Of a DNA stretch of 44,123 bases, positions 7,956 to 16,233 are shown in pieces. The stretch's first letter is position 1; every line of letters begins with the position of its first letter. Source of the DNA: Bacteroidales bacterium. Its GTDB lineage: Bacteria > Bacteroidota > Bacteroidia > Bacteroidales > JAEINX01. The position numbers were made by a program, and so were the translations under genes. The notes beneath the pieces were generated by a model that worked only from the letters and a program-made list of their open reading frames with translations, was not told the DNA's origin and ran no database searches. The stretch covers positions 1 to 44,123 of the forward strand of contig JAEINX010000020.1 in NCBI GenBank assembly GCA_016342645.1. Reading direction: 5' to 3'.

Positions 7956-9230
7956 TTAAAAGTCAGGATATAAAAGATATTTCTTCCTTATTTTCTTAAA
8001 TTTTTTCAAATCCTTTTTCCATGAATTTCTTATCTCATTCTCTGTTTTTCCTTCCATGATTTGGTTTCTCAGATTGGAATTTCCGGCAAGTTTATCAAAA
8101 TAATTAGTAAAAAAATCATTTTCTTTTTTCAAGACATTATACGAATCAATTATCCATAATAAGTTAATATTTTTAGGATTTGTTTTATAATTATTTGCAT
8201 AATCTTTTAAATTTATTCCATAACATTTTTCCCCTTTCAGTTTTGGGTTACGACTTGCTCCCGGTTTGCATTCAGGTATAAAGGAAAAGGTTTGTGAAAC
8301 AAGTTCCGGATGGCCAAAAACTTGAAAAGGAAAATCAGTTCCCCTACCTATGCTGACAACCGTACCCTCGAAAAGACACAAACTCGGATATAAATAAACC
8401 GATTCTCTATTAGGTAAGTTTGGTGAAGGTTTAATCGGAAGCTCGTAAATCATTGAATGGTCATAGCCTTCGACTTTAACAACTTTTAATTTACATTTTT
8501 CTTTATTTTCAAGCCATCCTTCCGAATTAACCATTTCTGCATATTCTGCAATTGTCATTCCATGAACTATTGGCACTGCGTGCATGCCAACAAAAGATGA
8601 ATAATCATTTTTTAGAACCGGCCCGTCAATATAAAAACCGTTAGGATTTGGCCTGTCGAGGATTATTACCGGAATATTATTTTCGGCACAGGCTTGCATT
8701 ATTAGAGTCATCGTTGAAATATATGTATAAAAACGTGCCCCAACATCCTGAATATCAAATAACATAATATCAATATCTTTTAAATCTTCATTTGTGGGTT
8801 TTTTATGTTTCCCGTAAAGCGAAATTATAGGAAGCTCAGTTTCTTTATCAATTTGATCTTTGACCTTTGCTCCTGCTTCGGCTCTCCCTCTAATGCCGTG
8901 TTCGGGGCTAAAAACTTTTTTTATTACAAAACCACTTCTTAGTAAACTGTCAATTAGATGTGTATTAGAAATTAGAGATGTATGGTTAGCAACCACAGCT
9001 ATGTTTTTTCCTTCTAACCAGGGGAAGTAAACTTCTGTTCTTTCAGCTCCTGTCGAAATATCGTTCTTATCAATAAGTCTCAGAGAATTATTTTGTGAGA
9101 AAGCAAATTGGACTAAAAAAATAAAAAGGGCTAATATAAATTTGCAACCAATTAGTGCCCTGAGTTTGGATTGTCGAAAATGTCTAAAGTTGCACTCTCT
9201 TTTCAATTTTGGAAAAAAAGTAAATGTCAT
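7956..9230 (-). CDS. namZ: DUF1343 exo-beta-N-acetylmuramidase (NamZ type)
   Basis: Up to 424 residues. Conserved DUF1343 blocks are visible: SPEHGIRGRAEAG, MLFDIQDVGARFYTYIST, ILDRPNPNGFYIDGP, SIGRGTDFPFQVFGHPE. Characterised members (NamZ, family GH171) release MurNAc from the non-reducing ends of peptidoglycan fragments. A signal peptide is present but starts late (LRALIGCKFILALFIFLVQF, cut after FAFS), so the first ~23 residues from the ATG at 9230 may not be translated; no internal ATG offers a better start, so a non-ATG start is possible. It lies 5 bp downstream of the alanine symporter gene on the same strand, probably co-transcribed, which fits joint salvage of cell-wall sugar and amino acid. 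Confidence 0.88.
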   Translation of the reverse strand: MTFTFFPKLKRECNFRHFRQSKLRALIGCKFILALFIFLVQFAFSQNNSLRLIDKNDISTGAERTEVYFPWLEGKNIAVVANHTSLISNTHLIDSLLRSGFVIKKVFSPEHGIRGRAEAGAKVKDQIDKETELPIISLYGKHKKPTNEDLKDIDIMLFDIQDVGARFYTYISTMTLIMQACAENNIPVIILDRPNPNGFYIDGPVLKNDYSSFVGMHAVPIVHGMTIAEYAEMVNSEGWLENKEKCKLKVVKVEGYDHSMIYELPIKPSPNLPNRESVYLYPSLCLFEGTVVSIGRGTDFPFQVFGHPELVSQTFSFIPECKPGASRNPKLKGEKCYGINLKDYANNYKTNPKNINLLWIIDSYNVLKKENDFFTNYFDKLAGNSNLRNQIMEGKTENEIRNSWKKDLKKFKKIRKKYLLYPDF

Positions 9231-9235
9231 TTGTT

Positions 9236-10627
9236 TTAATTCAGTTTTTTCATTTCCGAAAAGTAATATTTTATTTCCTTACTAACGACAGGTGCTAATA
9301 ATAACAATGCTATGAGGTTAGGAATGGTCATAAATGTAATTACCATGTCAACAAAATGCCAAACCAATTCAATACCCCAAATAGATCCCAGAAAAACAAA
9401 AAGTCCATAAAAATATCTGTAAGGTTTGATCCATTTTGCACCAAAAAGATACTCGGCAGCACGAGTTCCATAATACGACCAACTAATAATAGTTGAAAAA
9501 GCAAATAAAAGCAATCCACCTGCAACAACATGTCTGCCAATACTCCCCAATCCGATAGTTGAAAGTCCTCTTGTAAAACCTTCAATAGTCATTCCAACTC
9601 CCTGTATTCCGGTTGACCATGCACCGGTGAGAATAATTACAAGAGCGGTAATTGTGCAAATTATAATTGTATCGATAAGCGGCCCAACTGAAGCTACAAG
9701 GCCTTCTCTGGCAGGATATTTTGTTTTAGCTGCTGCATGGGCAATTGCAGCCGAGCCTTGCCCTGCTTCATTTGAAAAAAGCCCCCGCCTGACTCCCCAA
9801 GTAATTGTTAAAATAAATGCTGATCCAAAAAATCCACCTGTTGCAGCCGTGCCGGTAAATGCATCATGGAAGATTAAAGAAAAAGCATGAGGAATTTCAT
9901 TATGTAAAAGGGCTATAACAATAATTGCACTGATAAAATATGCAACCGCCATAATTGGAACTAATTTTGAAGTTACTTCAGCTATTCTTTTTATTCCTCC
10001 AACTATTACAAGTAAAACAATCAATGAAATAAACAAACCTGAAATCCACATCGGGATATTATAATTTGTGAAAATAACATCTGCCATTGAATGCGACTGA
10101 GCCATGTTTCCCGTCCCCATTGAACATAAAATTGTTGCACCTGCAAAAATAACAGCAAGTATTTTTGCAAAAAAACCAATTTTCTCTTTTAATGCAATCT
10201 CCATATAATACATAGGCCCTCCTGAAATCGAACCGTCTTTATGCACTTTTCGGAACTTTGTTGAAAGTGTACATTCCGTAAATTTAAGTATCATTCCCAG
10301 AAAACCTGTGATCCACATCCAAAAAATTGCACCCGGTCCACCATAATATATTGCCAAAGCTACACCAACAATATTACCGGTTCCGATAGTTGCTGACAAT
10401 GCAGTCGTTAAAGCCCGAAAGTGATTGATGTCGCCGGTATCGCTTTTTTTATCATATTTCCCACTTATTATTTTAAAAGAATGCCCAAGTCGGGTAAGTT
10501 GAAGAAACTTAAATTTGAACGTGAAATAAATACCTGTTGGGATTAATAGTGCTAATAACAGATAAACACCAATATTATCATTATAACTAACTATTATTTT
10601 ATCAACTTGTTCCAAAAAATGTTCCAT
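9236..10627 (-). CDS. Sodium/alanine (AGCS family) symporter
   Basis: A 463-residue polytopic membrane protein with about ten to eleven hydrophobic helices. Signature segments of the alanine/glycine:cation symporter family are present: TIGTGNIVGVALAIYYGGPG (the glycine-rich cation-site helix), DGSISGGPMYYMEIAL, RRGLFSNEAGQGSAAIAHAA and STIISWSYYGTRAAEYLFG. The family imports alanine or glycine with Na+ or H+. It starts at the ATG at 10627 (MEHFLEQVDK). It is the first gene of a probable two-gene unit with the NamZ-type muramidase. Confidence 0.93.
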   Translation of the reverse strand: MEHFLEQVDKIIVSYNDNIGVYLLLALLIPTGIYFTFKFKFLQLTRLGHSFKIISGKYDKKSDTGDINHFRALTTALSATIGTGNIVGVALAIYYGGPGAIFWMWITGFLGMILKFTECTLSTKFRKVHKDGSISGGPMYYMEIALKEKIGFFAKILAVIFAGATILCSMGTGNMAQSHSMADVIFTNYNIPMWISGLFISLIVLLVIVGGIKRIAEVTSKLVPIMAVAYFISAIIVIALLHNEIPHAFSLIFHDAFTGTAATGGFFGSAFILTITWGVRRGLFSNEAGQGSAAIAHAAAKTKYPAREGLVASVGPLIDTIIICTITALVIILTGAWSTGIQGVGMTIEGFTRGLSTIGLGSIGRHVVAGGLLLFAFSTIISWSYYGTRAAEYLFGAKWIKPYRYFYGLFVFLGSIWGIELVWHFVDMVITFMTIPNLIALLLLAPVVSKEIKYYFSEMKKLN

Positions 10628-10710
10628 GTATAAGCTTTTAAATTTTATAAAAATGTCAAATATAAAAAATAATTTTTTACATTTGTTTTTCGGTTCAAAA
10701 AATTGTATCA

Positions 10711-11634
10711 GTGTATAAGTTTAAAGAATATTTTTATTTCAATAAAAAAGAAAGAAGAGGGGTTTTGCTTTTGGTAATTATTCTTTTTCTTATCCTGATT
10801 TTTAATATTTTGTTTCCATATTTTATAGAAAGCAAAAAAACAAACTTTGATAAATTTATTAACGAAATTGAAACTTTTGAGAAAAGCCTTGATTCACTTA
10901 AAAACCTTAGCCTCTTGGTCTTGAATGACTCAATTCAAAAGAAGCAAGAATTATTTATTTTCGATCCGAATAATCTTTCTGAAGAAAGATGGAAACTTTT
11001 AGGATTAAATGATAAGCAAATTCAAAACATTAAAAATTATGAGAAAAAAGGTGGGAGGTTTTATAAAAAGGAGGATTTAAAGAAAATTTATACAATTTCT
11101 GATGAAGACTATAAAATCTTAGAACCTTATATTCAGGTTAAACAGCAAAAGAAAAAATTTAATAATAAAGAGAAAAAGAAAACCGAGTTTTCAAAACCTT
11201 CAAAAAAAGAAAAAAAATATAAACCTGATAGTAGTTTTACTATAGAACTAAATTCATCTGACTCAATTCAGCTTTTAAAATTAAAGGGAATCGGGCCTGT
11301 TTTTGCGGGTAGAATAATAAAATTTAGGAATTTGCTTGGTGGCTTTTATTTCAAAGATCAACTTTTGGAAGTCTATGGAATTGATTCAGGAAGGTTTGAT
11401 AAATTTAATTCATCTATTCGGGTTGATACGTCATTAATTAAAAAGATCAATATAAATGAAGCATCTTTCAAAAAAATATTAAAACACCCTTATATAACTT
11501 TTGAAATGACAAAGCAAATAGTAAATTCCAGAAAATTTAAAAAGTTTTCCGATTTTCTGGAATTTAAAGAAAAAAATATTCTTATTAATGATTCGATATT
11601 CCAAAAAATATTCCCATATTTAAAGCTTAAGTAA
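10711..11634 (+). CDS. Membrane-anchored helix-hairpin-helix (ComEA-like) protein
   Basis: A 307-residue protein with a GTG start at 10711 (no better ATG precedes the N-terminal helix). A short cytoplasmic stretch (YKFKEYFYFNKKERRG) is followed by one membrane helix (about residues 18-36). Three HhH repeats follow: FDPNNLSEERWKLLGLNDKQ (degenerate), then IELNSSDSIQLLKLKGIGPV (canonical ComEA form), then ININEASFKKILKHPYITFE. A lysine-rich linker joins the first two. HhH motifs bind DNA non-specifically; Bacteroidota proteins of this shape are common but their role is not settled, and a competence function is only a guess. It diverges from the symporter gene. Confidence 0.82.
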   Translation: MYKFKEYFYFNKKERRGVLLLVIILFLILIFNILFPYFIESKKTNFDKFINEIETFEKSLDSLKNLSLLVLNDSIQKKQELFIFDPNNLSEERWKLLGLNDKQIQNIKNYEKKGGRFYKKEDLKKIYTISDEDYKILEPYIQVKQQKKKFNNKEKKKTEFSKPSKKEKKYKPDSSFTIELNSSDSIQLLKLKGIGPVFAGRIIKFRNLLGGFYFKDQLLEVYGIDSGRFDKFNSSIRVDTSLIKKININEASFKKILKHPYITFEMTKQIVNSRKFKKFSDFLEFKEKNILINDSIFQKIFPYLKLK

Positions 11635-11676
11635 AAACATCAAATTTTGTTTCAGATATAAATTGTATGAGCCTCA

Positions 11677-12096
11677 TTATTCAATTTTAACTGCCCACCC
11701 ATCACTTTTGTTAACAACAGTACCTGCGAAAACAGTTGTGTCTGTTGCTCCATTGCTATTACTATAACCTTCTCCGGTAATATTTACTTCCCAACTATAA
11801 ACTAAAGTGGTGTTTTTTAATGGAACAATTTCTAAATGAAAAAACACTGAATCACCTTGTTTAAAATTAGTAAAACTCTTTTGCCATGGAGTAGTAGGTT
11901 TCTCAACTTCCTTTTTTACAAGTGATGGTTCATAATAATTAAGTTTAAAACTATTGTAATTTTCGTTAATATTAAACTTATATTCAACAGTATAATTTTT
12001 ATCAGATGGTGGATCATCTGAATTACTATCTTTATTACAACCGAAAGAGGCTGCTAAAAATATAGTTATCAACATAATTGTTAAGTACTTCTTCAT
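11677..12096 (-). CDS. Hypothetical lipoprotein
   Basis: A 139-residue protein that I do not recognise. It has a clear lipoprotein signal: MKKYLTIMLITIFLAASFGC with the lipidated cysteine at residue 20, followed by an acidic linker (NKDSNSDDPPSD) that could favour outer-membrane export. The remaining ~105 residues alternate hydrophobic and polar positions (NYTVEYKFNINENYNSF, TTLVYSWEVNITGEGY), suggesting a small all-beta domain. It is convergent with the HhH gene and stands alone, with decayed sequence upstream. Confidence 0.7.
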   Translation of the reverse strand: MKKYLTIMLITIFLAASFGCNKDSNSDDPPSDKNYTVEYKFNINENYNSFKLNYYEPSLVKKEVEKPTTPWQKSFTNFKQGDSVFFHLEIVPLKNTTLVYSWEVNITGEGYSNSNGATDTTVFAGTVVNKSDGWAVKIE

Positions 12097-12330
12097 ATAA
12101 ATTTGCTTTAATTATTAATAAATTCTCTCATGTCAAGTTTAAAAAACTATTTTAAAAAACGAAAATAAAATTATCACAAAATTAATAATATTTTTGCATA
12201 ATTCTATCTTAAAACTATGATATTTTTATTTAATTTTGGAATTGAAAAATTATATAAAGAATAGGCAACAATATTAAATACAGCTCTCTAAAGATAAGGT
12301 GTTTCTATTCCTAAAACTTTAAAATGGTTA
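12097..12330. other. Gene-free part of a 698-bp gap
   Basis: AT-rich sequence between the lipoprotein start and the broken gene at 12331-12644. I see no gene or structure in it. The other end of the gap (12645-12794) is also empty apart from being the leader of the aminotransferase gene. Confidence 0.5.
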
Positions 12331-12644
12331 TTAAATAAAATAAGCAGACATCAATAATGGTAGTTTTTGATGAAAAGTAAACAAATCAAAATTTGTTCCA
12401 AAAGTAAAACCCAAGTCATTCATTCTGGTGAAAGCCAATGAAAAATAGCCATCATGCGGATTATATCTTGCAATCAGAACATCGTTTTCCGGATTATCGA
12501 AATTTCAACCGAATAATTGATTGTTTATAAAACCGTTAGCACTAATAAGACTACATTCAAATGGCTCGAAACCCGATTCTTTTTATTGGCAATCTAATCA
12601 TCCATTAAATTCAATAATTCATTATAATCTCTAACATAATCCAT
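12331..12644 (-). pseudogene. Decayed unknown gene
   Basis: On the minus strand an ATG at 12644 opens a 16-codon frame (MDYVRDYNELLNLMDD) that ends in TAG. After a change of frame, codons 12582-12331 read as clearly protein-like sequence (ESGFEPFECSLISANG, NPENDVLIARYNPHDGYF, LGFTFGTNFDLFTFHQ) broken by one in-frame TGA at about codon 26 and ended by TAA. At least one frameshift and one nonsense change are therefore needed to explain it. The composition and the run of aromatic, beta-like residues argue for a former coding sequence. I do not recognise the family. Confidence 0.6.
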
Positions 12645-12794
12645 TTTATTTATTGACAATTATTACATTCACATAGTTTGCAGATTCTGTTTATTATTTC
12701 ATTTATTAGTATTAAAATTGCCTGATATTTTTGAACATGAATTATGGTGTAATAAAGTAAATAAGATTTTAAAATACAAAATTAAAAATATTTG

Positions 12795-13976
12795 ATGAGA
12801 TATAATTTTGATAAAATAATTGAACGTGAAAACACTAACTGTGTAAAATACGATTTGCGAAAACAAATATTCGGAACCACTGATTTAATTCCAATGTGGG
12901 TAGCAGATATGGATTATGAAACTCCTGATGTAATAATGGATGCAATAAAAAAGAGGCTTGAACATCCGATTTTAGGGTATTCGTTCCGGCCCGAATCTTT
13001 TTATAAATCTATAATTGATTGGATGGAAATCAGACATCAATGGGATGTAAAAAAGGAGTGGATTTCGTTTAGTCCCGGAGTTGTACCTGCATTAAATATG
13101 ATTGTTCTCGGACTTAGCGAACCTCTTGATAAGATAATTGTTCAACCTCCTGTTTATTTCCCGTTTTTTACTGCAATCGAAAACCATGGCCGAAAACTGA
13201 TAAACAATCCACTGATTATTAAAAACTCACGTTTATCTATAGATTTCAATGATCTTAACGCAAAAATAAAGAATGGGGCCAAAATGCTTTTTCTATGCAA
13301 TCCTCATAATCCGGGAGGAAGTGTTTGGAAACGTGAAGAACTTCTAAAAATTGCCGACTTATGTTTGAAAAATAATGTAGTGGTTGTTTCCGATGAAATT
13401 CATTCTGATCTGATATTTTCTCCGCATAAGCATATCCCTTTTGCTTCTTTATCGAAAGAAATAGCAGATATTACGGTAACTTGTATGGCTCCAAGCAAGA
13501 CTTTTAATATTGCAGGATTGTCAACGTCTTTTCTGGTTATTTCTAATCAGGAGTTGTTGAAAAAATATAATAAAACACTTGATAATATTCATGTTGGGCA
13601 AGGAAATATTTTTGGTGCAATAGCTCTCGAAACTGCTTATAATCAAGGGAGCAAATGGCTTGATGAATTATTGGACTACTTGAAAAAAAATATTGATTTT
13701 GTTGAAGATTTTCTAAAAAATAATATTCCGGAAATAAAAATATGCAGGCCAGAGGCAACTTATATGATATGGTTGGATTGTAGTGATTTGAATATGGATG
13801 ATAAAATTTTAAAACGTTTTTTTATAAAGGAGACAAAAATCGGTTTAAATGATGGGTCAGTTTTTGGAATTGGTGGAGAAGGGTTTCAAAGGATGAATAT
13901 TGCTTGTCCCCTATCTGTTATAGAGCAAGCTTTATTTAGGTTAAAAAATGCTTTGAAAATAAATGCATCGAATTAA
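12795..13976 (+). CDS. MalY/PatB family PLP aminotransferase (cystathionine beta-lyase type)
   Basis: A 393-residue fold-type I PLP enzyme. MalY/PatB marks are the N-terminal FGTTDLIPMWVADMDYETPD, the central LFLCNPHNPGGSVWKREEL, the PLP aspartate in VVSDEIHSDLIF, and the Schiff-base lysine at about residue 235 in APSKTFNIAGLS. The C-terminal RMNIACPLSVIEQAL contains the carboxylate-binding arginine. Such enzymes cleave cystathionine or cysteine conjugates; the physiological substrate is not fixed by sequence. I start at the ATG at 12795; a TTG directly before it is less likely. The stop overlaps a decayed T9SS-type tail. Confidence 0.9.
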   Translation: MRYNFDKIIERENTNCVKYDLRKQIFGTTDLIPMWVADMDYETPDVIMDAIKKRLEHPILGYSFRPESFYKSIIDWMEIRHQWDVKKEWISFSPGVVPALNMIVLGLSEPLDKIIVQPPVYFPFFTAIENHGRKLINNPLIIKNSRLSIDFNDLNAKIKNGAKMLFLCNPHNPGGSVWKREELLKIADLCLKNNVVVVSDEIHSDLIFSPHKHIPFASLSKEIADITVTCMAPSKTFNIAGLSTSFLVISNQELLKKYNKTLDNIHVGQGNIFGAIALETAYNQGSKWLDELLDYLKKNIDFVEDFLKNNIPEIKICRPEATYMIWLDCSDLNMDDKILKRFFIKETKIGLNDGSVFGIGGEGFQRMNIACPLSVIEQALFRLKNALKINASN

Positions 13977-14253
13977 ACTTTATGAATTGAATAACTTAAA
14001 ATTTATTTCAATGTTTAAACATCAAAGCATTGTTCAAAAAAATATTTTATATATAAAAATAGTAATTATTTACGATATAAACGGCAAAAAAGTAAAAAGC
14101 CTAATGAACGCAAAAGTCTCAAAAGGAGAATTCAAAATGACATGGGAAGGAAATGATGACCAAAACCAAATTGTAAAGCAGGGAACTTATATTGCAGTGA
14201 TAATTGAAAATGGAAATAAAGCGGGGAGTGTGAAGATTATAAAGAGGAAATAA
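13963..14253 (+). pseudogene. Orphan FlgD/T9SS-type C-terminal tail (gene remnant)
   Basis: A 96-codon frame whose last ~65 codons match the FlgD-like Ig/T9SS tail found at the end of secreted Bacteroidota proteins: IVIIYDINGKKVKSL, then MTWEGNDDQNQIVKQGTYIA, then GNKAGSVKIIKRK at the stop. The first ~30 codons look like AT-rich filler and overlap the aminotransferase end by 14 bp, and there is no signal peptide. This is best read as the 3' stump of a deleted secreted protein. A real small cytoplasmic protein cannot be excluded. Confidence 0.65.
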
Positions 14254-14264
14254 ATAATAAAAAA

Positions 14265-14284
14265 GGAACATCAAACAAGGAGCA
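14265..14284. repeat. AACAAGGA-word repeat
   Basis: GGAACATCAAACAAGGAGCA lies in the 183-bp gap between the decayed tail and the HD gene. It shares its words (GGAACA, AACAAGGA) with the sequence at 22681-22710 that borders the four-helix-bundle gene. The rest of this gap holds no gene that I can see. Confidence 0.4.
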
Positions 14285-14436
14285 AAAAATGTAATGAATT
14301 ATTAATATCGATGAGCGATTAACGAATGATGATTTATCAAGTATGAAACCTCAAGGGAAAATCAAAAATATTCTAAAATAATAATATACTTTTTTAATAG
14401 TTTAATTTATATTATTATTTTCGCAAAAAAAAATAT

Positions 14437-15018
14437 ATGAACTTTGACGGTGCAAAAAAATTTATTCTAAACAAGCTCCAAAACGAAATTCATAAAAAGT
14501 ATTCATATCATAATATAAACCATACTATTAATGTATATGAAGCATGCAAAAGAATTGCAAAAGCCGAAAATCTTTCTAAGAATAAAACTGATCTTCTTCT
14601 AACGGCTGCTTTATTTCATGACTCCGGTATGTTGATTTCTTATGTTGGGCATGAAGAAGCATCGGCAAAGATTACAAATGAAACACTTCCCGATTTTGAT
14701 TATTCATCTGATGAAATTGAGGTAATAAATAAAATGATATTAACAACAAAGCTTCCACAGTCGGCGGAGACATTGGAAGAGATGATATTATGTGATGCTG
14801 ATTTGGACTACCTTGGACGAGACGATTTCTATATGATTTCTCATCAATTGAAATACGAGTGGAAAATTAATGGAATTAATAAACTTAGTTTGAGGCAATG
14901 GTATGAATTGCAGGCATCCTTCCTCGAAAACCATAAGTATTTCACCCAAACGGAAATAAATCTGAGGGAAGAAAAGAAATTAAAACATTTAAGAGAAATT
15001 AAAAATCTTTTAAAGTAA
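14437..15018 (+). CDS. HD-domain phosphohydrolase
   Basis: A 193-residue protein with the HD metal-binding layout: YSYHNINHTINVYEACKRIA (first His region), LLLTAALFHDSGMLISY (the HD pair at about residues 60-61), GHEEASAKIT, and LCDADLDYLGRDDFY (the last Asp). The length fits a stand-alone HD hydrolase of the type often annotated as a metal-dependent phosphohydrolase acting on nucleotides. The substrate is unknown. It is followed 69 bp later by a universal stress protein on the same strand. Confidence 0.85.
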   Translation: MNFDGAKKFILNKLQNEIHKKYSYHNINHTINVYEACKRIAKAENLSKNKTDLLLTAALFHDSGMLISYVGHEEASAKITNETLPDFDYSSDEIEVINKMILTTKLPQSAETLEEMILCDADLDYLGRDDFYMISHQLKYEWKINGINKLSLRQWYELQASFLENHKYFTQTEINLREEKKLKHLREIKNLLK

Positions 15019-15044
15019 AACCTAATATGATTATAAATATTCAC

Positions 15045-15052
15045 TATATTTG
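15045..15052 (+). promoter_or_regulatory. Candidate -7 element for the universal stress protein gene
   Basis: TATATTTG matches TAnnTTTG 35 bp before the start at 15088. I see no TTTG at -33 spacing. It suggests the gene can be transcribed separately from the HD gene. Confidence 0.45.
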
Positions 15053-15087
15053 TTGAAAAATTAATTAACCTTCTTAATTTTTGTTTT

Positions 15088-15927
15088 ATGGAAGAAAAAA
15101 TGAATAATATTGTACTGGTTCCAACCGATTTCTCGGATGTTTGTGCTAATGCTATCAGTCAGGCTGCAGCAGCCGCTGAATTTTTACAATATAAAGTTTG
15201 TGTTTTGCACGTAATTGATAAAAACACTAAAGCTTATTTGAAAAATGTTGGTTTAGATAAATCAAATATTGATGAAAGACTTGCAGCAATTGCAGATAAT
15301 GTTGAAAAAAAACATAAGGTTGAAGTTGAGGTGATTGCCAAAGAAGGAAATATTTTTAAAACAATAAGTGATGTTGCTAAAGAAATAGGAGCTAATCTTG
15401 TATTTCTTGGTACACATGGAAAAGTTGGAATGCAAAAACTTACCGGAAGCTTTGCTTTAAAGGTAGTTACAAGTTCTCCGGTTCCTGTCATTGTTGTTCA
15501 AAAAAGATCCTTTGAAAAAGGCTATCATAATATTGTTTTACCGATCACAAGTGATTCCGGTCCATGGGAAAAAACAAAATGGGCGGCTTATATTGCTAAA
15601 AAATTCAAAGCCAAAATTATTATTTACCAACTTTTTGGCGAAAAAATTGATTTGGCCGTTAAACAAATCACTTCTCATTTCGACAAAAATGATATTGATT
15701 ATTCAATTAAAGTTGCCGAGAAATCAAGCAATTTCTCTAAACAAGTCATTGATTATGCGACTTCAAATAATGCAGACCTGATAATGATTATGACTAATCC
15801 CGAAAAAGGCGTGGCAACTTTTATCTTAGGAACTTACGACGAACAAATGATATTTAATACATCACAAATACCTGTTCTTTGTGTTAATCCTAGGAAATTG
15901 AATTGGGAAAAAATCGTTTCATATTAA
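15088..15927 (+). CDS. Universal stress protein, tandem USP domains
   Basis: A 279-residue cytoplasmic protein made of two USP folds. The first (residues 1-145) begins IVLVPTDFSDVCANAISQA and keeps the ATP-binding loop G-2X-G-9X-G-S/T type pattern in GTHGKVGMQKLTGSFALKVV. The second (about 150-279) begins NIVLPITSDSGPWEKTKWAA, but its loop (TNPEKGVATFILGTYDEQMI) has lost the glycine pattern, so it is probably a non-binding partner domain. A second ATG (MNNIVL) four codons inside is an alternative start. The exact function is unknown, as for most of the family. Confidence 0.9.
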   Translation: MEEKMNNIVLVPTDFSDVCANAISQAAAAAEFLQYKVCVLHVIDKNTKAYLKNVGLDKSNIDERLAAIADNVEKKHKVEVEVIAKEGNIFKTISDVAKEIGANLVFLGTHGKVGMQKLTGSFALKVVTSSPVPVIVVQKRSFEKGYHNIVLPITSDSGPWEKTKWAAYIAKKFKAKIIIYQLFGEKIDLAVKQITSHFDKNDIDYSIKVAEKSSNFSKQVIDYATSNNADLIMIMTNPEKGVATFILGTYDEQMIFNTSQIPVLCVNPRKLNWEKIVSY

Positions 15928-16177
15928 AAAGTATTTTTAATAAAAAAGCGCGATTTAAAAAGTCAACGGGTGATCTATTTTCAATAAATTCACAAAACAT
16001 TAATCCTGTTTATAAAATAAATAGGAATAATCATACGATGACTACCAACATAAGTTTTTACTTTTTTGAGCAGAATTATTAAACTTTTCGAGTAATTAAC
16101 TATTTTTATCAAGTAGTTTTTTTAGGAAAAAAGTTTGAAAATGAAGTGGGCTAAAATTCGTGTTAAATATGGAGATG
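15928..16177. other. Gap before the exopolysaccharide operon
   Basis: The 306-bp interval from 15928 to 16233 holds no gene that I can see. Its right end carries the operon promoter listed next. Confidence 0.5.
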
Positions 16178-16207
16178 TTTGCATGCGAACAAATATATTT
16201 ATATTTG
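16178..16207 (+). promoter_or_regulatory. Bacteroidota-type promoter of the exopolysaccharide operon
   Basis: TTTG at 16178-16181, an 18-bp spacer and TATATTTG at 16200-16207 fit the TTTG-N18-20-TAnnTTTG form. The TTG start of the synthase gene follows 26 bp downstream, leaving a very short leader. Confidence 0.65.
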
Positions 16208-16233
16208 CAAATTCTTAAATAAGATATAAAAAA

